Shown here in pieces: positions 54,973 to 63,432 of a stretch of 64,000 bases of DNA (positions are counted from its first letter, which is position 1; each line of letters opens with the position of its first letter). The position numbers and the translations under genes were made by a program. Below the pieces are notes generated by a model, which had not been told where the DNA came from, did no database searches, and saw only the letters and a program-made list of their open reading frames with translations. The stretch is from Rhodanobacteraceae bacterium (GTDB taxonomy: Bacteria; Pseudomonadota; Gammaproteobacteria; Xanthomonadales; Rhodanobacteraceae). The DNA lies in contig CP126531.1 in NCBI GenBank assembly GCA_030167125.1, positions 992,001 to 1,056,000 of the forward strand, given 5' to 3'.

Positions 54973-55681
54973 GGGGCTGTCCTAGATAACGCTAAAGGTC
55001 GAGCCAGAGTTTGAGAGTTTGCAGTTGTTGTTTTGGTGTGCCGTAGTTGAAGCGGAACTCGCATTCTTTCAGGAACAGGAAGAAGTGTTTGCGCGGCACG
55101 CCATTGTACTTTCGCAAAATCCGCTTGGATTGATTCCAGAAATTCTCGATGCCGTTGATGTGCTGACCGCGACGGCCCACGAAGCTGCGACTGTGGTTCA
55201 CACGATGATGTTTGAAACCGGAAACATCCAGGATGTTGTAACTGGAAAGGCTGTCGGTGTAGACCACCGAATCGGCCTGCACCTTGGTTTTCAGGGCAGT
55301 CAGCAACGTGCGGCTCTGGGCATCGGCGACCGGCAGCGCGTAGACCTTGCCGCCGCGTTTGAGGATGCCGAACACACACACCTTGCCGGCTGCACCCCGT
55401 CCGCGTTTGCCTTTGCGGACCCCGCCGAAGTAGCTTTCATCGCATTCGAACACCGCAAGTTCGGGTTCGATCTCGGCCATCTTGGCGGCGATGCACTGGC
55501 GCAGCTTGTGGAAGAACAGCGCTGCGGTGTTGCGATGCACGCCGGTCAGATCGGCGGCGGTTCGAGCTGTCACTTCGGCGACGAACAACTCCAGCAGCTT
55601 GGATTGCTGTTTTCTACTGATCCGACAACGATGTAGAGCCATGGGCCATCCTAGACAGGGTTACTTATCTAGGACAGCCCC
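54973..55681 (-). mobile_element. Complete IS1595-family insertion sequence (709 bp)
   Basis: Perfect 17-bp terminal inverted repeats GGGGCTGTCCTAGATAA occur at 54973-54989 and, inverted, at 55665-55681. They are flanked by identical 8-bp duplications AAGTTTAA. A single intact transposase gene fills the element. The size and organisation suit the IS1016-like subgroup. Intact ends and duplication indicate a recent insertion. It lies between the EamA transporter and AsmA genes. Confidence 0.95.
54992..55642 (-). CDS. IS1595-family transposase (ISXO2/IS1016-like)
   Basis: 216 residues. The DDE-type core is visible: FECDESYFGGVRKGKRGRGA (first Asp), VVYTDSLSSYNILDVSGFKH (second Asp), and GIENFWNQSKRILRKYNGVP (Glu/Asn region). 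RHRVN-like sequence HHRVNHSRSF lies between them, typical of the family. It lacks the N-terminal zinc ribbon of longer members, as in IS1016-like elements. The ATG at 55642 lies just inside the right inverted repeat. The protein appears intact. Confidence 0.95.
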   Translation of the reverse strand: MALHRCRISRKQQSKLLELFVAEVTARTAADLTGVHRNTAALFFHKLRQCIAAKMAEIEPELAVFECDESYFGGVRKGKRGRGAAGKVCVFGILKRGGKVYALPVADAQSRTLLTALKTKVQADSVVYTDSLSSYNILDVSGFKHHRVNHSRSFVGRRGQHINGIENFWNQSKRILRKYNGVPRKHFFLFLKECEFRFNYGTPKQQLQTLKLWLDL

Positions 55682-55689
55682 AAGTTTAA
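55682..55689. repeat. Target-site duplication, right copy
   Basis: AAGTTTAA, directly after the right inverted repeat, identical to the left copy at 54965-54972. Confidence 0.9.
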
Positions 55690-55734
55690 TGCAAGCCTTC
55701 CCACTTCCAGCCCCCAATCCCCAGCCCCGCGCCG

Positions 55735-57768
55735 CTATTTTCCCGACGCCTTCGCGGGCTTGCGTATTTGTGCGAGCACACCCGTGCAGGCGTTCTCGTT
55801 TTCGTGACTGGGTGCAACCAGCGCGGCCAGCGCGGCGGCGGGCGCGGCGACCACGCCGAGCACCGCCGCGCCGACGCCGCGCGCCAGCAACGGGCCTTTC
55901 TCGACGCCAGCGTCGGGATGTTTCAGCGTACCGCGCAGGTACAGCGGCGAGCGCAGCGACAGCACGCGGATGCCCTTGCTGTGCGGATGCATCACGAGAT
56001 CGAGTGTTTCGTTCTTCAGATCGATGCTGCCGTCGACGTCGATGCGCATGGTTTCGGCATCGATGAAGAACAGCCGCGGCCGCCACGTGCCGTCCTTCGC
56101 CACCAGGTCGGCGGCCGCGCAGTTGATCTTCTCCGGCTTGTCGCCCACCAGCTTGGTGATGATGATGTTGCCGATGTTGAGGCCGGCTTCTTCGAGCAAC
56201 AGTTTGCTGGCCGCGCCATCGTCGATCAGCAGCTTGACCTCGCCATCCGACGTCCCGAGCAATCGCGCCACCGAATTGCCGTCGCCCTTCAGCGCCGCGT
56301 CGCCGTTGATCTGGCCGAGGCTGGTGTGCATCAGGTCCACGGTAGGGAACAGCTTTTTGAGTTCGAGACGCCGCAGTTTCAGCGTGGCTTCGCCATGCAT
56401 CGGATCCTTGCGGCCGTCCAGCGTGATGTTCGCTTTGACTTCGCCGCCGGCGGCGGACAGCGCGAGCGGGTCGAGCGTCAGCACGCCGTCGTCCAGCACC
56501 AGGTGCGTGGACAGGTTGCTGACCGGCAGCGCGGCCTTGCGCACGATGCGCTTGCCGGTGAAATGCACGTCCGCATCCATGCTGCGCCAGCGCGCGGTGT
56601 CGAAGGTTTCCACCGGCAGTACCTTGTCGGCGGGTTGCTTCTGGGCCTCGTCGCGCTGCACCTTGGATGCGTTGCTGTCGGCGCCGATCAGCGGTCCGAG
56701 GTCGGCGAAATCCAGCACGTTCGACGTCAGCGTGCCGGTGAGTTTCGGACGCGCGCCGTTGCTGGTGTAGATGACGCTGCCGTGCAGGTCGCTGTGGCCG
56801 ACCTTGCCGTCGAACTTATCGTATTCGAACACGCCCTGGTGGATGTGCGCGAGCAGGCGCCCATGCGTCGCGAACGGCGCGGTGGTCGGCAGGTTCACGC
56901 CGGTCAGCGCGTACAGGTGCGACATGCTGTTGCCGGACACGTCGAGGCTCAGATCCAGCGCACCGAGGTGCACTGGGTCGGTCAGCGTGCCGGCTATCAC
57001 GATGTGCAGGTCGCGCAGGCGCAGGTCGGCTTGCAACGGGAACGGCATCGACGCATCGGACAGCGCGAGCACGCTGCCGATCTTGCCGCTGCCGCGCGCC
57101 TTGGCACCACGCCATGTTCCCTGCGCGTTCCAGGCGAAGTAATACGCCTGGTTCGAATGCGGCGGCGGTGTGGGCGCGCCGCTCGCGGGCGGCACGATCT
57201 GGTCGAACGGAATCGGCTTGCCCAGCGGCTTCACGTCGATGTCGAGGTGCATGTCCAGCGCATCGTCGTTCCAGCGCAGTGTGCCTGCATCGAAGCCGAC
57301 CTCGCCGATGGCGAGCTTCCAGTCGCCGCCGTGCGCGAAATGAAACGTCCAGTTGTTGCGGCCCTGCTTGTCGCGCTCGACGTCGACGGCGGGGCCGAAA
57401 AGTTTCAGCGAAGGAATGTCGATGGTGTGCGAGACCAGTGCGACGGGATTCAGGCTGAAGCGTACCTGCTGCACCGTCGCGAAGCGCGGCTGCCGGGTCC
57501 ACGCGGGATTGGCGATGCTGATGTCGCGCGCGGTGAAGCGCGGCCACGGCACCCAGCGCGACACGCCGCCTGCATCGGGATTGCGCAGCCAGTTGACGGT
57601 GAGGTCGCCGTTGATCGCGACCGGCCGCCCGATCGACGCGCTCAGGCGCTGGTCCAGCCACGGACGCGCGCTGTTCCAGTTGAACAGCGCAACGAACAAT
57701 ACGATCGCCACCAGCAACACGGCGATCGCCACCACGATCCAGATCAGGATGCGGCCTGCGCGGGTCAT
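55735..57768 (-). CDS. AsmA family protein
   Basis: 677 residues. One N-terminal membrane anchor (IWIVVAIAVLLVAIVLFVAL) is followed by NWNSARPWLDQRLSASIGRP, the typical AsmA start, and a long beta-rich chain ending with DLVMHPHSKGIRVLSLRSPL and YLRGTLKHPDAGVEKG, the conserved AsmA C-terminal domain. These proteins form bridge-like lipid-transport structures between inner and outer membranes. The length and YhjG-like C terminus suit that subgroup. It reads towards the IS element, which is 53 bases beyond its stop. Confidence 0.9.
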   Translation of the reverse strand: MTRAGRILIWIVVAIAVLLVAIVLFVALFNWNSARPWLDQRLSASIGRPVAINGDLTVNWLRNPDAGGVSRWVPWPRFTARDISIANPAWTRQPRFATVQQVRFSLNPVALVSHTIDIPSLKLFGPAVDVERDKQGRNNWTFHFAHGGDWKLAIGEVGFDAGTLRWNDDALDMHLDIDVKPLGKPIPFDQIVPPASGAPTPPPHSNQAYYFAWNAQGTWRGAKARGSGKIGSVLALSDASMPFPLQADLRLRDLHIVIAGTLTDPVHLGALDLSLDVSGNSMSHLYALTGVNLPTTAPFATHGRLLAHIHQGVFEYDKFDGKVGHSDLHGSVIYTSNGARPKLTGTLTSNVLDFADLGPLIGADSNASKVQRDEAQKQPADKVLPVETFDTARWRSMDADVHFTGKRIVRKAALPVSNLSTHLVLDDGVLTLDPLALSAAGGEVKANITLDGRKDPMHGEATLKLRRLELKKLFPTVDLMHTSLGQINGDAALKGDGNSVARLLGTSDGEVKLLIDDGAASKLLLEEAGLNIGNIIITKLVGDKPEKINCAAADLVAKDGTWRPRLFFIDAETMRIDVDGSIDLKNETLDLVMHPHSKGIRVLSLRSPLYLRGTLKHPDAGVEKGPLLARGVGAAVLGVVAAPAAALAALVAPSHENENACTGVLAQIRKPAKASGK

Positions 57769-57940
57769 TTCCAGCGTTCCGTTCGGATCGCATCAAAGCC
57801 TAGCGACGGTTTCCTGAACTGGCGTTTGGACGGGCGTGCATCCGTTCAGGAATTCGCGCGCGATCGCACGCACTTGCGAGCCGCCCGCGCTTGCCGCAAA
57901 GTGCACGGACGGCCGCAGGCCTGGGGAAAGGAGAATCGTC

Positions 57941-58804
57941 ATGCTTTGGCAGAAGGGGCGTTCCAGCGACAACGTGGAAGAGGCGAGCGGCGGCGGGTCC
58001 GGCATCGGCGGCATCCATCTCGGCTTGGGCGGCACCATCATCGCGATCATCATCGCGATGATCTTTCCGTCCACGCGCGGGATCATTTTCGGGTTGCTTT
58101 CCGGCCAGGGCGGTACGGTCGGCAACACGCCGGCGCAGACCACGCAAGTCGACGACAGCGACCCGCAGGTGCAGTTCGTCCGCAAGGTGCTCGGCAGTAC
58201 CGAGGACGTATGGACGCCGTATTTCCAGCAGATGGGCAAGCAGTACGTCGATCCCAAGCTGATCCTGTTCCACGGCCAGGTCGCGACCGCCTGCGGCGGC
58301 GCCTCGGCCGCGGTCGGTCCGTTCTACTGTCCCGGCGACAAGCGCGTGTACCTCGACCTCGATTTCTTCCAGGAACTGGCCACGCGTTTCCATTCCGACA
58401 GCGACTTCGCGCGCGCCTACGTGATCGCGCACGAGGTGGGCCACCACGTGCAGGACCAACTCGGCATCATGGACATGGAACAGCAACTCGCGCAGCGCGG
58501 CGAGCCGATGAAGGGCGCGAACGGTTTGTCGGTGCGGCTGGAACTGCAGGCCGACTGCTTCGCCGGCGTGTGGGCCAACAAGTCGCAGCAGCAATTGCAA
58601 TGGCTGCAGGCCGGCGACATCGAGAGCGCATTGAACGCCGCGTCGCAGATCGGCGACGACACGCTGGAACGCGAAGCGCAAGGCACGGTGGTGCCTGATT
58701 CCTTCACCCACGGCACCTCGGCGCAGCGCGTGAAGTGGTTCAAGGCCGGCTTCCAGTCCGGCGACATCAACGCCTGCGACACCTTCCACGCGCAGACGTT
58801 GTGA
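57941..58804 (+). CDS. YpfJ-type neutral zinc metallopeptidase
   Basis: 287 residues. The ATG at 57941 follows AAAGGAG; the longer ORF from 57836 is rejected. A Gly-rich N terminus (SGGGSGIGGIHLGLGG) is followed by one membrane segment (TIIAIIIAMIFPSTRGIIFG) and a periplasmic domain with zinc motif AHEVGHHVQDQLGIMD and third ligand in RLELQADCFAGVWAN. GQVATACGGASAAVGPFYCP carries two Cys that are conserved in the family. It is presumed a membrane protease of unknown substrate. Confidence 0.9.
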   Translation: MLWQKGRSSDNVEEASGGGSGIGGIHLGLGGTIIAIIIAMIFPSTRGIIFGLLSGQGGTVGNTPAQTTQVDDSDPQVQFVRKVLGSTEDVWTPYFQQMGKQYVDPKLILFHGQVATACGGASAAVGPFYCPGDKRVYLDLDFFQELATRFHSDSDFARAYVIAHEVGHHVQDQLGIMDMEQQLAQRGEPMKGANGLSVRLELQADCFAGVWANKSQQQLQWLQAGDIESALNAASQIGDDTLEREAQGTVVPDSFTHGTSAQRVKWFKAGFQSGDINACDTFHAQTL

Positions 58805-58965
58805 GCGCTTGGCGCCGTGGTGCGTGTGGCGCAAGGGTTGAATCCGGATCATCGCGGACCCATGAAACGGCTTCGGCGCCTTGCGGCGCCGAGATCGCTA
58901 CGGTGCGCGTTTCGCGCGCAAAATGCAAGACGTGTCAAATGAAATTCCTGCGCTAAGATCGACCC

Positions 58966-59478
58966 ATGCAAACCACGTTGAACCATCGCCCGTTCACCAC
59001 ACGCAAGCGCTCGTTCGCAGCCACGCTGCTGCCCGACCGCTTCGGCTGGCTGATGGGGCTGTATTCGGAAAACCACCAGCGCCTCGCACGCCTGTTCGCG
59101 CCGCACCGGTTGGCGGTGGGTGAATACGTTTCGTCGGTGGGCGACGGCCTCGACGTGCGCCTGTCGGTGCAGGAACGGCATCCGTACACGCTCGAACTCG
59201 GCCTCACCTATGCGATGCTCGACGCCAGCACCGGCAATCCCGCGCCGTCCGCGCAATTGCGCTGCTACCTCGACGCGCACATGACCGAGGCGCTGCATTG
59301 CCAGCCCGGTCGCGACCTGTGGCAGGTGCTCGGCCCGCTCGCGCCCGCGCGCAACGTGCTGCAACACCGAGTCCGCATGAACGGATTCCTCAATCGCTGG
59401 CTGGAATACCTGGCCGGGCAGGGGCATTCGCTGGCGACGCTGGAACGGCTGCCTGTGGACTCACCGGCTGCGGCTTGA
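58966..59478 (+). CDS. DUF1249 (YqiB-like) protein
   Basis: 170 residues. LLPDRFGWLMGLYSENHQRL at about 21-40 and VRLSVQERHPYTLELGLTY are diagnostic of DUF1249. NRWLEYLAGQGHSL is the C-terminal pattern. The protein is conserved in gammaproteobacteria next to genes such as nudF/cpdA, which are not present here. Function unknown. A GC hairpin at about 58879-58897 (GGCGCC-TTGC-GGCGCC) lies in the leader. Confidence 0.9.
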   Translation: MQTTLNHRPFTTRKRSFAATLLPDRFGWLMGLYSENHQRLARLFAPHRLAVGEYVSSVGDGLDVRLSVQERHPYTLELGLTYAMLDASTGNPAPSAQLRCYLDAHMTEALHCQPGRDLWQVLGPLAPARNVLQHRVRMNGFLNRWLEYLAGQGHSLATLERLPVDSPAAA

Positions 59479-59592
59479 TCTGTTAAGGCACGGTCGCGAA
59501 GCAACGCGTTGCGCGTTCTTCGTCTCAGGCGGCGGGCAATACGGCTTTTCGCGGGATCGCCCCACGAGTCGGAGCGCGAGTTTTGCGATGTG
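59479..59592. other. Convergent intergenic gap
   Basis: Short gap between the DUF1249 gene and the minus-strand brnA stop. No gene or repeat was recognised. Confidence 0.4.
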
Positions 59593-59847
59593 TCACGCCG
59601 CGATGTCCTTCAGCGCGCGCTTCAGTTCCTTGCGCAGAGTCGCCACCGTCACCGGCGCGACGTCGGCGTTGATGGCATCGCGCAGGGCATTGTTGATCGC
59701 GGTCTGATAGCCGCGGCCTTCCGCTTCGGCACGCTCACGGAAGGCATCCAGCACGTCGTTGTCCAGCATGATGGTGATGCGGGTCTTGCCCGGTGATGCA
59801 ATCACCGCGCCACGTTTTGCCTTGGAAAAATCATATTCATTGCGCAT
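59593..59847 (-). CDS. brnA: BrnA family antitoxin
   Basis: 84 residues from the ATG at 59847. MRNEYDFSKAKRGAVIASPG is the typical N terminus and ITIMLDNDVLDAFRERAEAE with RGYQTAINNALRDAI the ribbon-helix-helix DNA-binding and dimerisation region. BrnA neutralises BrnT and represses the operon. Its ATG lies 11 bases inside the end of the brnT frame (ATGCGCAATGA), the normal coupling. The partner toxin is frameshifted twice, so this may be an orphan antitoxin. Confidence 0.9.
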   Translation of the reverse strand: MRNEYDFSKAKRGAVIASPGKTRITIMLDNDVLDAFRERAEAEGRGYQTAINNALRDAINADVAPVTVATLRKELKRALKDIAA

Positions 59848-60116
59848 AGCTGATTGCCTCTTTTCTGCTTGCCTTGCGGGCCGACACGATGCGTGCCTTG
59901 TGCTACGTGGAGTCCAGACGATCACCAACACCCGGCCTTTTGTATCCATGCCCAGCGTGATGAAGCGAGCTTCACCTTCCGCATCCGGGTCTTCCATGGT
60001 CGCCGCGTGCTGGTCGCGAAGCGCCTGTTCGGCTCGACGAAGCTCACGCCATGCTTGTGTTCGTTCGCGATGGCCTTCGCTGGATCGTATCCGATGTCTT
60101 GTGGATTAGTATGCAT
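59837..60116 (-). pseudogene. brnT: BrnT family toxin, disrupted by two frameshifts
   Basis: The gene begins at ATG 60116 (MHTNPQDIGYDPAKAIANEH, KHGVSFVE). The frame is lost near 60031 where GAGCC replaces GAGGCC. It continues as EQALRDQHAATMEDPDAEGE, ARFITLGMDTKGRVLVIVWT, then is lost again near 59900 where ACAAGG replaces ACAAAGG. The rest reads KARIVSARKASRKEAISYAQ and ends with a TGA overlapping brnA. Two one-base deletions thus explain all frames. BrnT is an RNase of the RelE-like fold; this copy would be inactive unless the deletions are sequencing errors. Confidence 0.85.
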
Positions 60117-60127
60117 ATAATATGCAT
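60111..60127. promoter_or_regulatory. AT-rich palindrome at the brnTA promoter
   Basis: ATGCATATAATATGCAT is an 8-1-8 palindrome that contains a -10-like TATAAT/ATATTATA core and overlaps the brnT start codon. It is a candidate operator for BrnA and would permit a leaderless brnT transcript. Confidence 0.65.
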
Positions 60128-60183
60128 AAAAGACAAGCGACTCTGGATCGGAGCGTAGCACCGGTGGGTGCGCCAAAAACAAC

Positions 60184-60206
60184 AAAGCCCGCGCATGGCG
60201 GGCTTT
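60184..60206 (-). terminator. Rho-independent terminator of the tRNA operon
   Basis: AAAGCCCGC / GGCGGGCTTT arms with loop GCAT; on the minus strand they are followed by TGTTGTTTTT. It lies 22 bases after the tRNA-Asp 3' end and can also stop transcription in the other direction. Confidence 0.85.
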
Positions 60207-60228
60207 CGTCGTGACTCGATTCGAAGAA

Positions 60229-60305
60229 TGGCGGAGCGGACGGGACTCGAACCCGCGACCTCCGGCGTGACAGGCCAGCATTCTAACCAGCTGAACTACC
60301 GCTCC
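60229..60305 (-). tRNA. tRNA-Asp (GUC)
   Basis: 77 nt with encoded CCA. Acceptor arms GGAGCGG / CCGCTCC, discriminator G, anticodon GTC in CCTGTCACGCC, and T-loop GGGTTCGAGTCCC. D-arm is AGTTCAGCTGGTTAGAAT. Confidence 0.95.
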
Positions 60306-60378
60306 GCTGTCTTCGATTTTTGAAGCTGCAATTGTGCAACATTCCCGCGCGTTCCAGAAGATGGCCGTGACCAACCTC

Positions 60379-60454
60379 TGGCGTCCCCACGGGGATTCGA
60401 ACCCCGGTCGCCACCGTGAAAGGGTGGTGTCCTAGGCCTCTAGACGATGGGGAC
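60379..60454 (-). tRNA. tRNA-Glu (UUC)
   Basis: 76 nt with encoded CCA. Acceptor arms GTCCCCA / TGGGGAC, discriminator G, anticodon TTC in CCCTTTCACGG, T-loop GGGGTTCGAATCCCC. Confidence 0.95.
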
Positions 60455-60466
60455 AGCGTGGGGATT

Positions 60467-60542
<76 letters not shown>

Positions 60543-60639
60543 ACGCTGGGAACGCGCAAGGATAGGTGCGCCCGATTTCAGCGTCAAGCATTTTTGTTTG
60601 CGCGAGACGCGTTGCACGCGGCCAAAAGGGAGGGACGTC

Positions 60640-62397
60640 TTGCACGAAATCGAATTCATCCGCGACCTGGCCTGCGTGATGCTGGCGGCGGGCGTGGTGG
60701 TGGTGATCTTCCCGCGCCTCAAGCTGCCGGTATTGCTGGGCTACATCATCGCGGGCGTGCTGATCGGACCGCACATGCCGTGGCGGTTCCTCACCGACCA
60801 GCACACGATGCAGTCGATCGCCAACCTCGGCGTGGTGCTGCTGATGTTCACGCTGGGGCTCGATTCGAATTTGCGCAAGCTGCGCGCGCTGGGCGCGGGC
60901 GTGATGCTGGCCGCACTGGTGGAAGTCGGCTTCATGCTGTGGCTGGGCATCGAGATCGGGCGGTTGGCGGGATTGACCGGCCGCGAGGCGCTGTTCCTCG
61001 GCGGCGTGATTTGTTTTTCGTCCACGATGATCGCGCTGCGCACGGTGGCCGACCGCGGCTGGCGCGGGCAGGGTTTTGTCGCCGGCATGATCGGCATGCT
61101 GGTGTCGGAAGAAGTGCTGACGGTGGTGCTGATCACGGTGCTGAGCGCGATCGCCGCCGGCAGCGCCAACACCACGGACATCGCATTCACGGTGCTGTGG
61201 CGGATGCTGCTGTTCGTCGCGGTCGCGCTGGTGCTCGGCCTGTTGTTGCTGCCGCGCCTGCTGGACTGGCTGGCCAAACGCGGGCGCGACGAACCGCTGC
61301 TGGTGACCGCGCTCGGCATCTGCTTCGGCGCCTGCCTGCTGGCGGCGTGGGAAGGTTTCAGCGTGGCGCTGGGTGCATTCCTCGCAGGCGTCGTGGTGGC
61401 AGAAGCACGTTGTTCGGATCGGATCGTGCGGCTGGTGCGGCCGGTGCGCGACATGTTCGCGGCGATCTTCTTCGTGGCGATCGGCCTGCTGCTCGATCCA
61501 TCGGAAATGCTGCCGTGGCTATGGCCTGCGCTGGGCCTTGCACTGGCCGTGATCGTGGGCAAGACGCTGGCCTGCGGCGCCGGCGCGTTCGTCTGCGCCG
61601 GGCGCAACGCGCGGGATGCGCTGCGCACCGGGCTGACGATGGCGCAGATCGGCGAATTCTCGTTCGTGATCGCCACGCTCGGCATCGCCGCCGGCGCGGT
61701 GGGGAAATTCCTGTATCCGCTGACGGTTACCGCGGCGGTCGCGTGCATGCTGGTATCGCCGCTGTTGCTGCATGCCGAGCCCGCCATCCTCGCGGGCGTC
61801 AGGCGCGCGACGCCCGCGTCGTTGCGTGCCATCGCGCGGGGCTACCACGAATGGATCAACGGCACCGCGCGTGCGCGCGACGACGTGATGCTGGCGAAGA
61901 TGCTGCGCCGCCTGCTGTGGCACATCGCGGTGAACCTGGTGCTGGTGTGCGCGGTGTTCGGCATCTGCGCCTTCATCAGCGCGATGCTGCCGCGCTGGTG
62001 GCCGCAGTTGCCGTTGTCGAACGTGGCGCGCCGCTCGCTGGTGTGGGCGATCGCGCTGTTCGTGTCGCTGCCGATGCTGATCGCGGTGTACCGCAAGGCC
62101 GATGCGCTGGGCATGTTGCTGGCCGAACTCGGCATCAGCGAACAGATCCACGGCGTGCGCACGGCCGGGTTGCGGCGCGTGTTCGGCAAGCTGGTGCCGC
62201 TGGGCGCACTGGCCGGCATGGCGTTGCTGGTCAGCGTGCTGGGCAGCAGCATCCTGCCGCCGCGCGGGGTGTTGATCGCGTTGCTGGCGATCGGCGCATT
62301 CACCGTGTGGTTCCTGTGGGGCGCACTGGTGCGGGTGCACGCGCGCATGCAGGCGAGTTTGCGCGACCTGATCGAGCAGGAGCCGCCGCCGCCCTGA
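60640..62397 (+). CDS. CPA2-family cation:proton antiporter (Kef-type)
   Basis: 585 residues from a TTG at 60640 (MHEIEFIRDLACVML) with GGGAGGGA seven bases upstream; the longer frame from 60535 runs into the tRNA-Ala gene and is rejected. About 12 membrane segments form the Na/H exchanger fold (LKLPVLLGYIIAGVLIGPHM, LFLGGVICFSSTMIALRTVA, GMIGMLVSEEVLTVVLITVL). No TrkA-N domain follows, but two extra C-terminal membrane segments do. It probably exchanges K+ or Na+ for H+. Expression from a promoter inside or beyond the divergent tRNA-Ala region is expected. Confidence 0.85.
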   Translation: MHEIEFIRDLACVMLAAGVVVVIFPRLKLPVLLGYIIAGVLIGPHMPWRFLTDQHTMQSIANLGVVLLMFTLGLDSNLRKLRALGAGVMLAALVEVGFMLWLGIEIGRLAGLTGREALFLGGVICFSSTMIALRTVADRGWRGQGFVAGMIGMLVSEEVLTVVLITVLSAIAAGSANTTDIAFTVLWRMLLFVAVALVLGLLLLPRLLDWLAKRGRDEPLLVTALGICFGACLLAAWEGFSVALGAFLAGVVVAEARCSDRIVRLVRPVRDMFAAIFFVAIGLLLDPSEMLPWLWPALGLALAVIVGKTLACGAGAFVCAGRNARDALRTGLTMAQIGEFSFVIATLGIAAGAVGKFLYPLTVTAAVACMLVSPLLLHAEPAILAGVRRATPASLRAIARGYHEWINGTARARDDVMLAKMLRRLLWHIAVNLVLVCAVFGICAFISAMLPRWWPQLPLSNVARRSLVWAIALFVSLPMLIAVYRKADALGMLLAELGISEQIHGVRTAGLRRVFGKLVPLGALAGMALLVSVLGSSILPPRGVLIALLAIGAFTVWFLWGALVRVHARMQASLRDLIEQEPPPP

Positions 62398-62503
62398 TTC
62401 AGCCTGGCGCCAGCCGTGTGTTGCGGACAGGATTATGATCAGCGCGCATCCACGGTCGCCGCCTGTCCGCGGCGTGTTGCTGCATCGACAAAGGGAGACA
62501 ACG

Positions 62504-63205
62504 ATGAAGACGCATGGCATCAAGTGGCTGGGTTTGTCGTTATTGCTGCTCGCGGGATTCCTGTTGGTGGCGCCGTCCGCGTTCGCCGCAAGTGACGGCG
62601 GTTACAGCGCGACGTGCAAGGACGGAAGCACATGGACGGGCACCAGCAAGCGCGGCGCCTGCCGCGGTCACAAGGGCGTCAAGAACTGGAACAGTGAACC
62701 GGTGTCCAGCACGACGGCCGAACCCGCGGCGAAGACGACGCATTCGCGCAGTTCGAAGAAGGCCGAAGAAGCGGCGCCGGCCGCCAACGCGACACCTGCC
62801 GCTGCCGCGGCGGTCAGTGCAACCTGCAAGGACGGCACGTCGTGGTCGGGCAAATCCAAGAGCGGCGCGTGCCGTGGCCACAAGGGCGTGAAGAGTTGGG
62901 GTGACGAAGCGGCTGCGGCAGCCACGCCTGCTGCTGCGCCGGCACCCACTGCGGCGCCCGCTGCACCCACCGCTCCGGCGCCCGTTTCGCATCGCACTTC
63001 GACCACCGCGTCCGCAGGCGGTGCGATGGGCTCGCCCGCGCCCGGCGGCGGCGCCGGCAAGGTCTGGGTCAACACCGAAAGCAAGACCTACCACTGCCAG
63101 GGCACCAAGTGGTACGGCACCACCAAGCACGGCGAGTACATGACCGAGGCGCAGGCCAAGGCGCAGGGCTACCACGCCGACCATGGCAAGGCGTGCTCGG
63201 GTTGA
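62504..63205 (+). CDS. Secreted protein with two DUF3761-like repeats
   Basis: 233 residues from the ATG at 62504 with AAGGGAGA upstream. Signal peptide ends SAFAA. Two near-identical units, ATCKDGSTWTGTSKRGACRG and ATCKDGTSWSGKSKSGACRG (each followed by HKGVK), match DUF3761. A long Ala/Pro/Thr linker (residues 145-180) leads to a C-terminal TYHCQGTKWYGTTKHGEYMT domain. Cys pairs suggest disulfides. The repeat form suggests binding to a polymer or envelope ligand; function is unknown. Confidence 0.8.
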   Translation: MKTHGIKWLGLSLLLLAGFLLVAPSAFAASDGGYSATCKDGSTWTGTSKRGACRGHKGVKNWNSEPVSSTTAEPAAKTTHSRSSKKAEEAAPAANATPAAAAAVSATCKDGTSWSGKSKSGACRGHKGVKSWGDEAAAAATPAAAPAPTAAPAAPTAPAPVSHRTSTTASAGGAMGSPAPGGGAGKVWVNTESKTYHCQGTKWYGTTKHGEYMTEAQAKAQGYHADHGKACSG

Positions 63206-63237
63206 CCTGAAATCGTTGTGCCAAGTCTTTGAAGATG

Positions 63238-63267
63238 AAGAAGGCCGGCAGCGATGCCGGTCTTCTT
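63238..63267 (+). terminator. Likely terminator after the DUF3761 gene
   Basis: Arms AAGAAGGCCGGCA and TGCCGGTCTTCTT with loop GCGA, about 13 bp. No long T-run follows on either strand, but the hairpin is strong and sits 32 bases after the stop. Confidence 0.65.
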
Positions 63268-63285
63268 GCGTATCGGAGAGGCACC

Positions 63286-63432
63286 TCAATGTGTGGCCTC
63301 ACCCCGCCGAACACGTCCGATGTAGTGGTCGGCTTCGGTCGCGATGTTCTGGTCGGCCAGCGCGGGGTTGTCCTGCATGTACTTCACCGCTTGCGCACGC
63401 GTCCAGCCATCTTCGTTGTTGATGCGCTTCAA
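63286..63432 (-). pseudogene. Fragment resembling the C-terminal part of DUF885 proteins
   Basis: A 48-residue frame without ATG, possible TTG start at 63432, reads RINNEDGWTRAQAVKYMQDN and PALADQNIATEADHYIG. This resembles the conserved DUF885 segment 'WTREQAIxYMxDNxALxxxxAxxExxRYIxxPGQAL', but the expected PGQAL is missing and the frame ends at a stop. It abuts the vapC 3' end. It may be a remnant of a larger gene or a coincidental small ORF. Confidence 0.35.

Noticed and set aside
54973..55681. Composite transposon or passenger gene in the insertion sequence
   Set aside because: The 709 bp between the terminal repeats hold only the transposase, and no second copy flanks neighbouring genes in the window.
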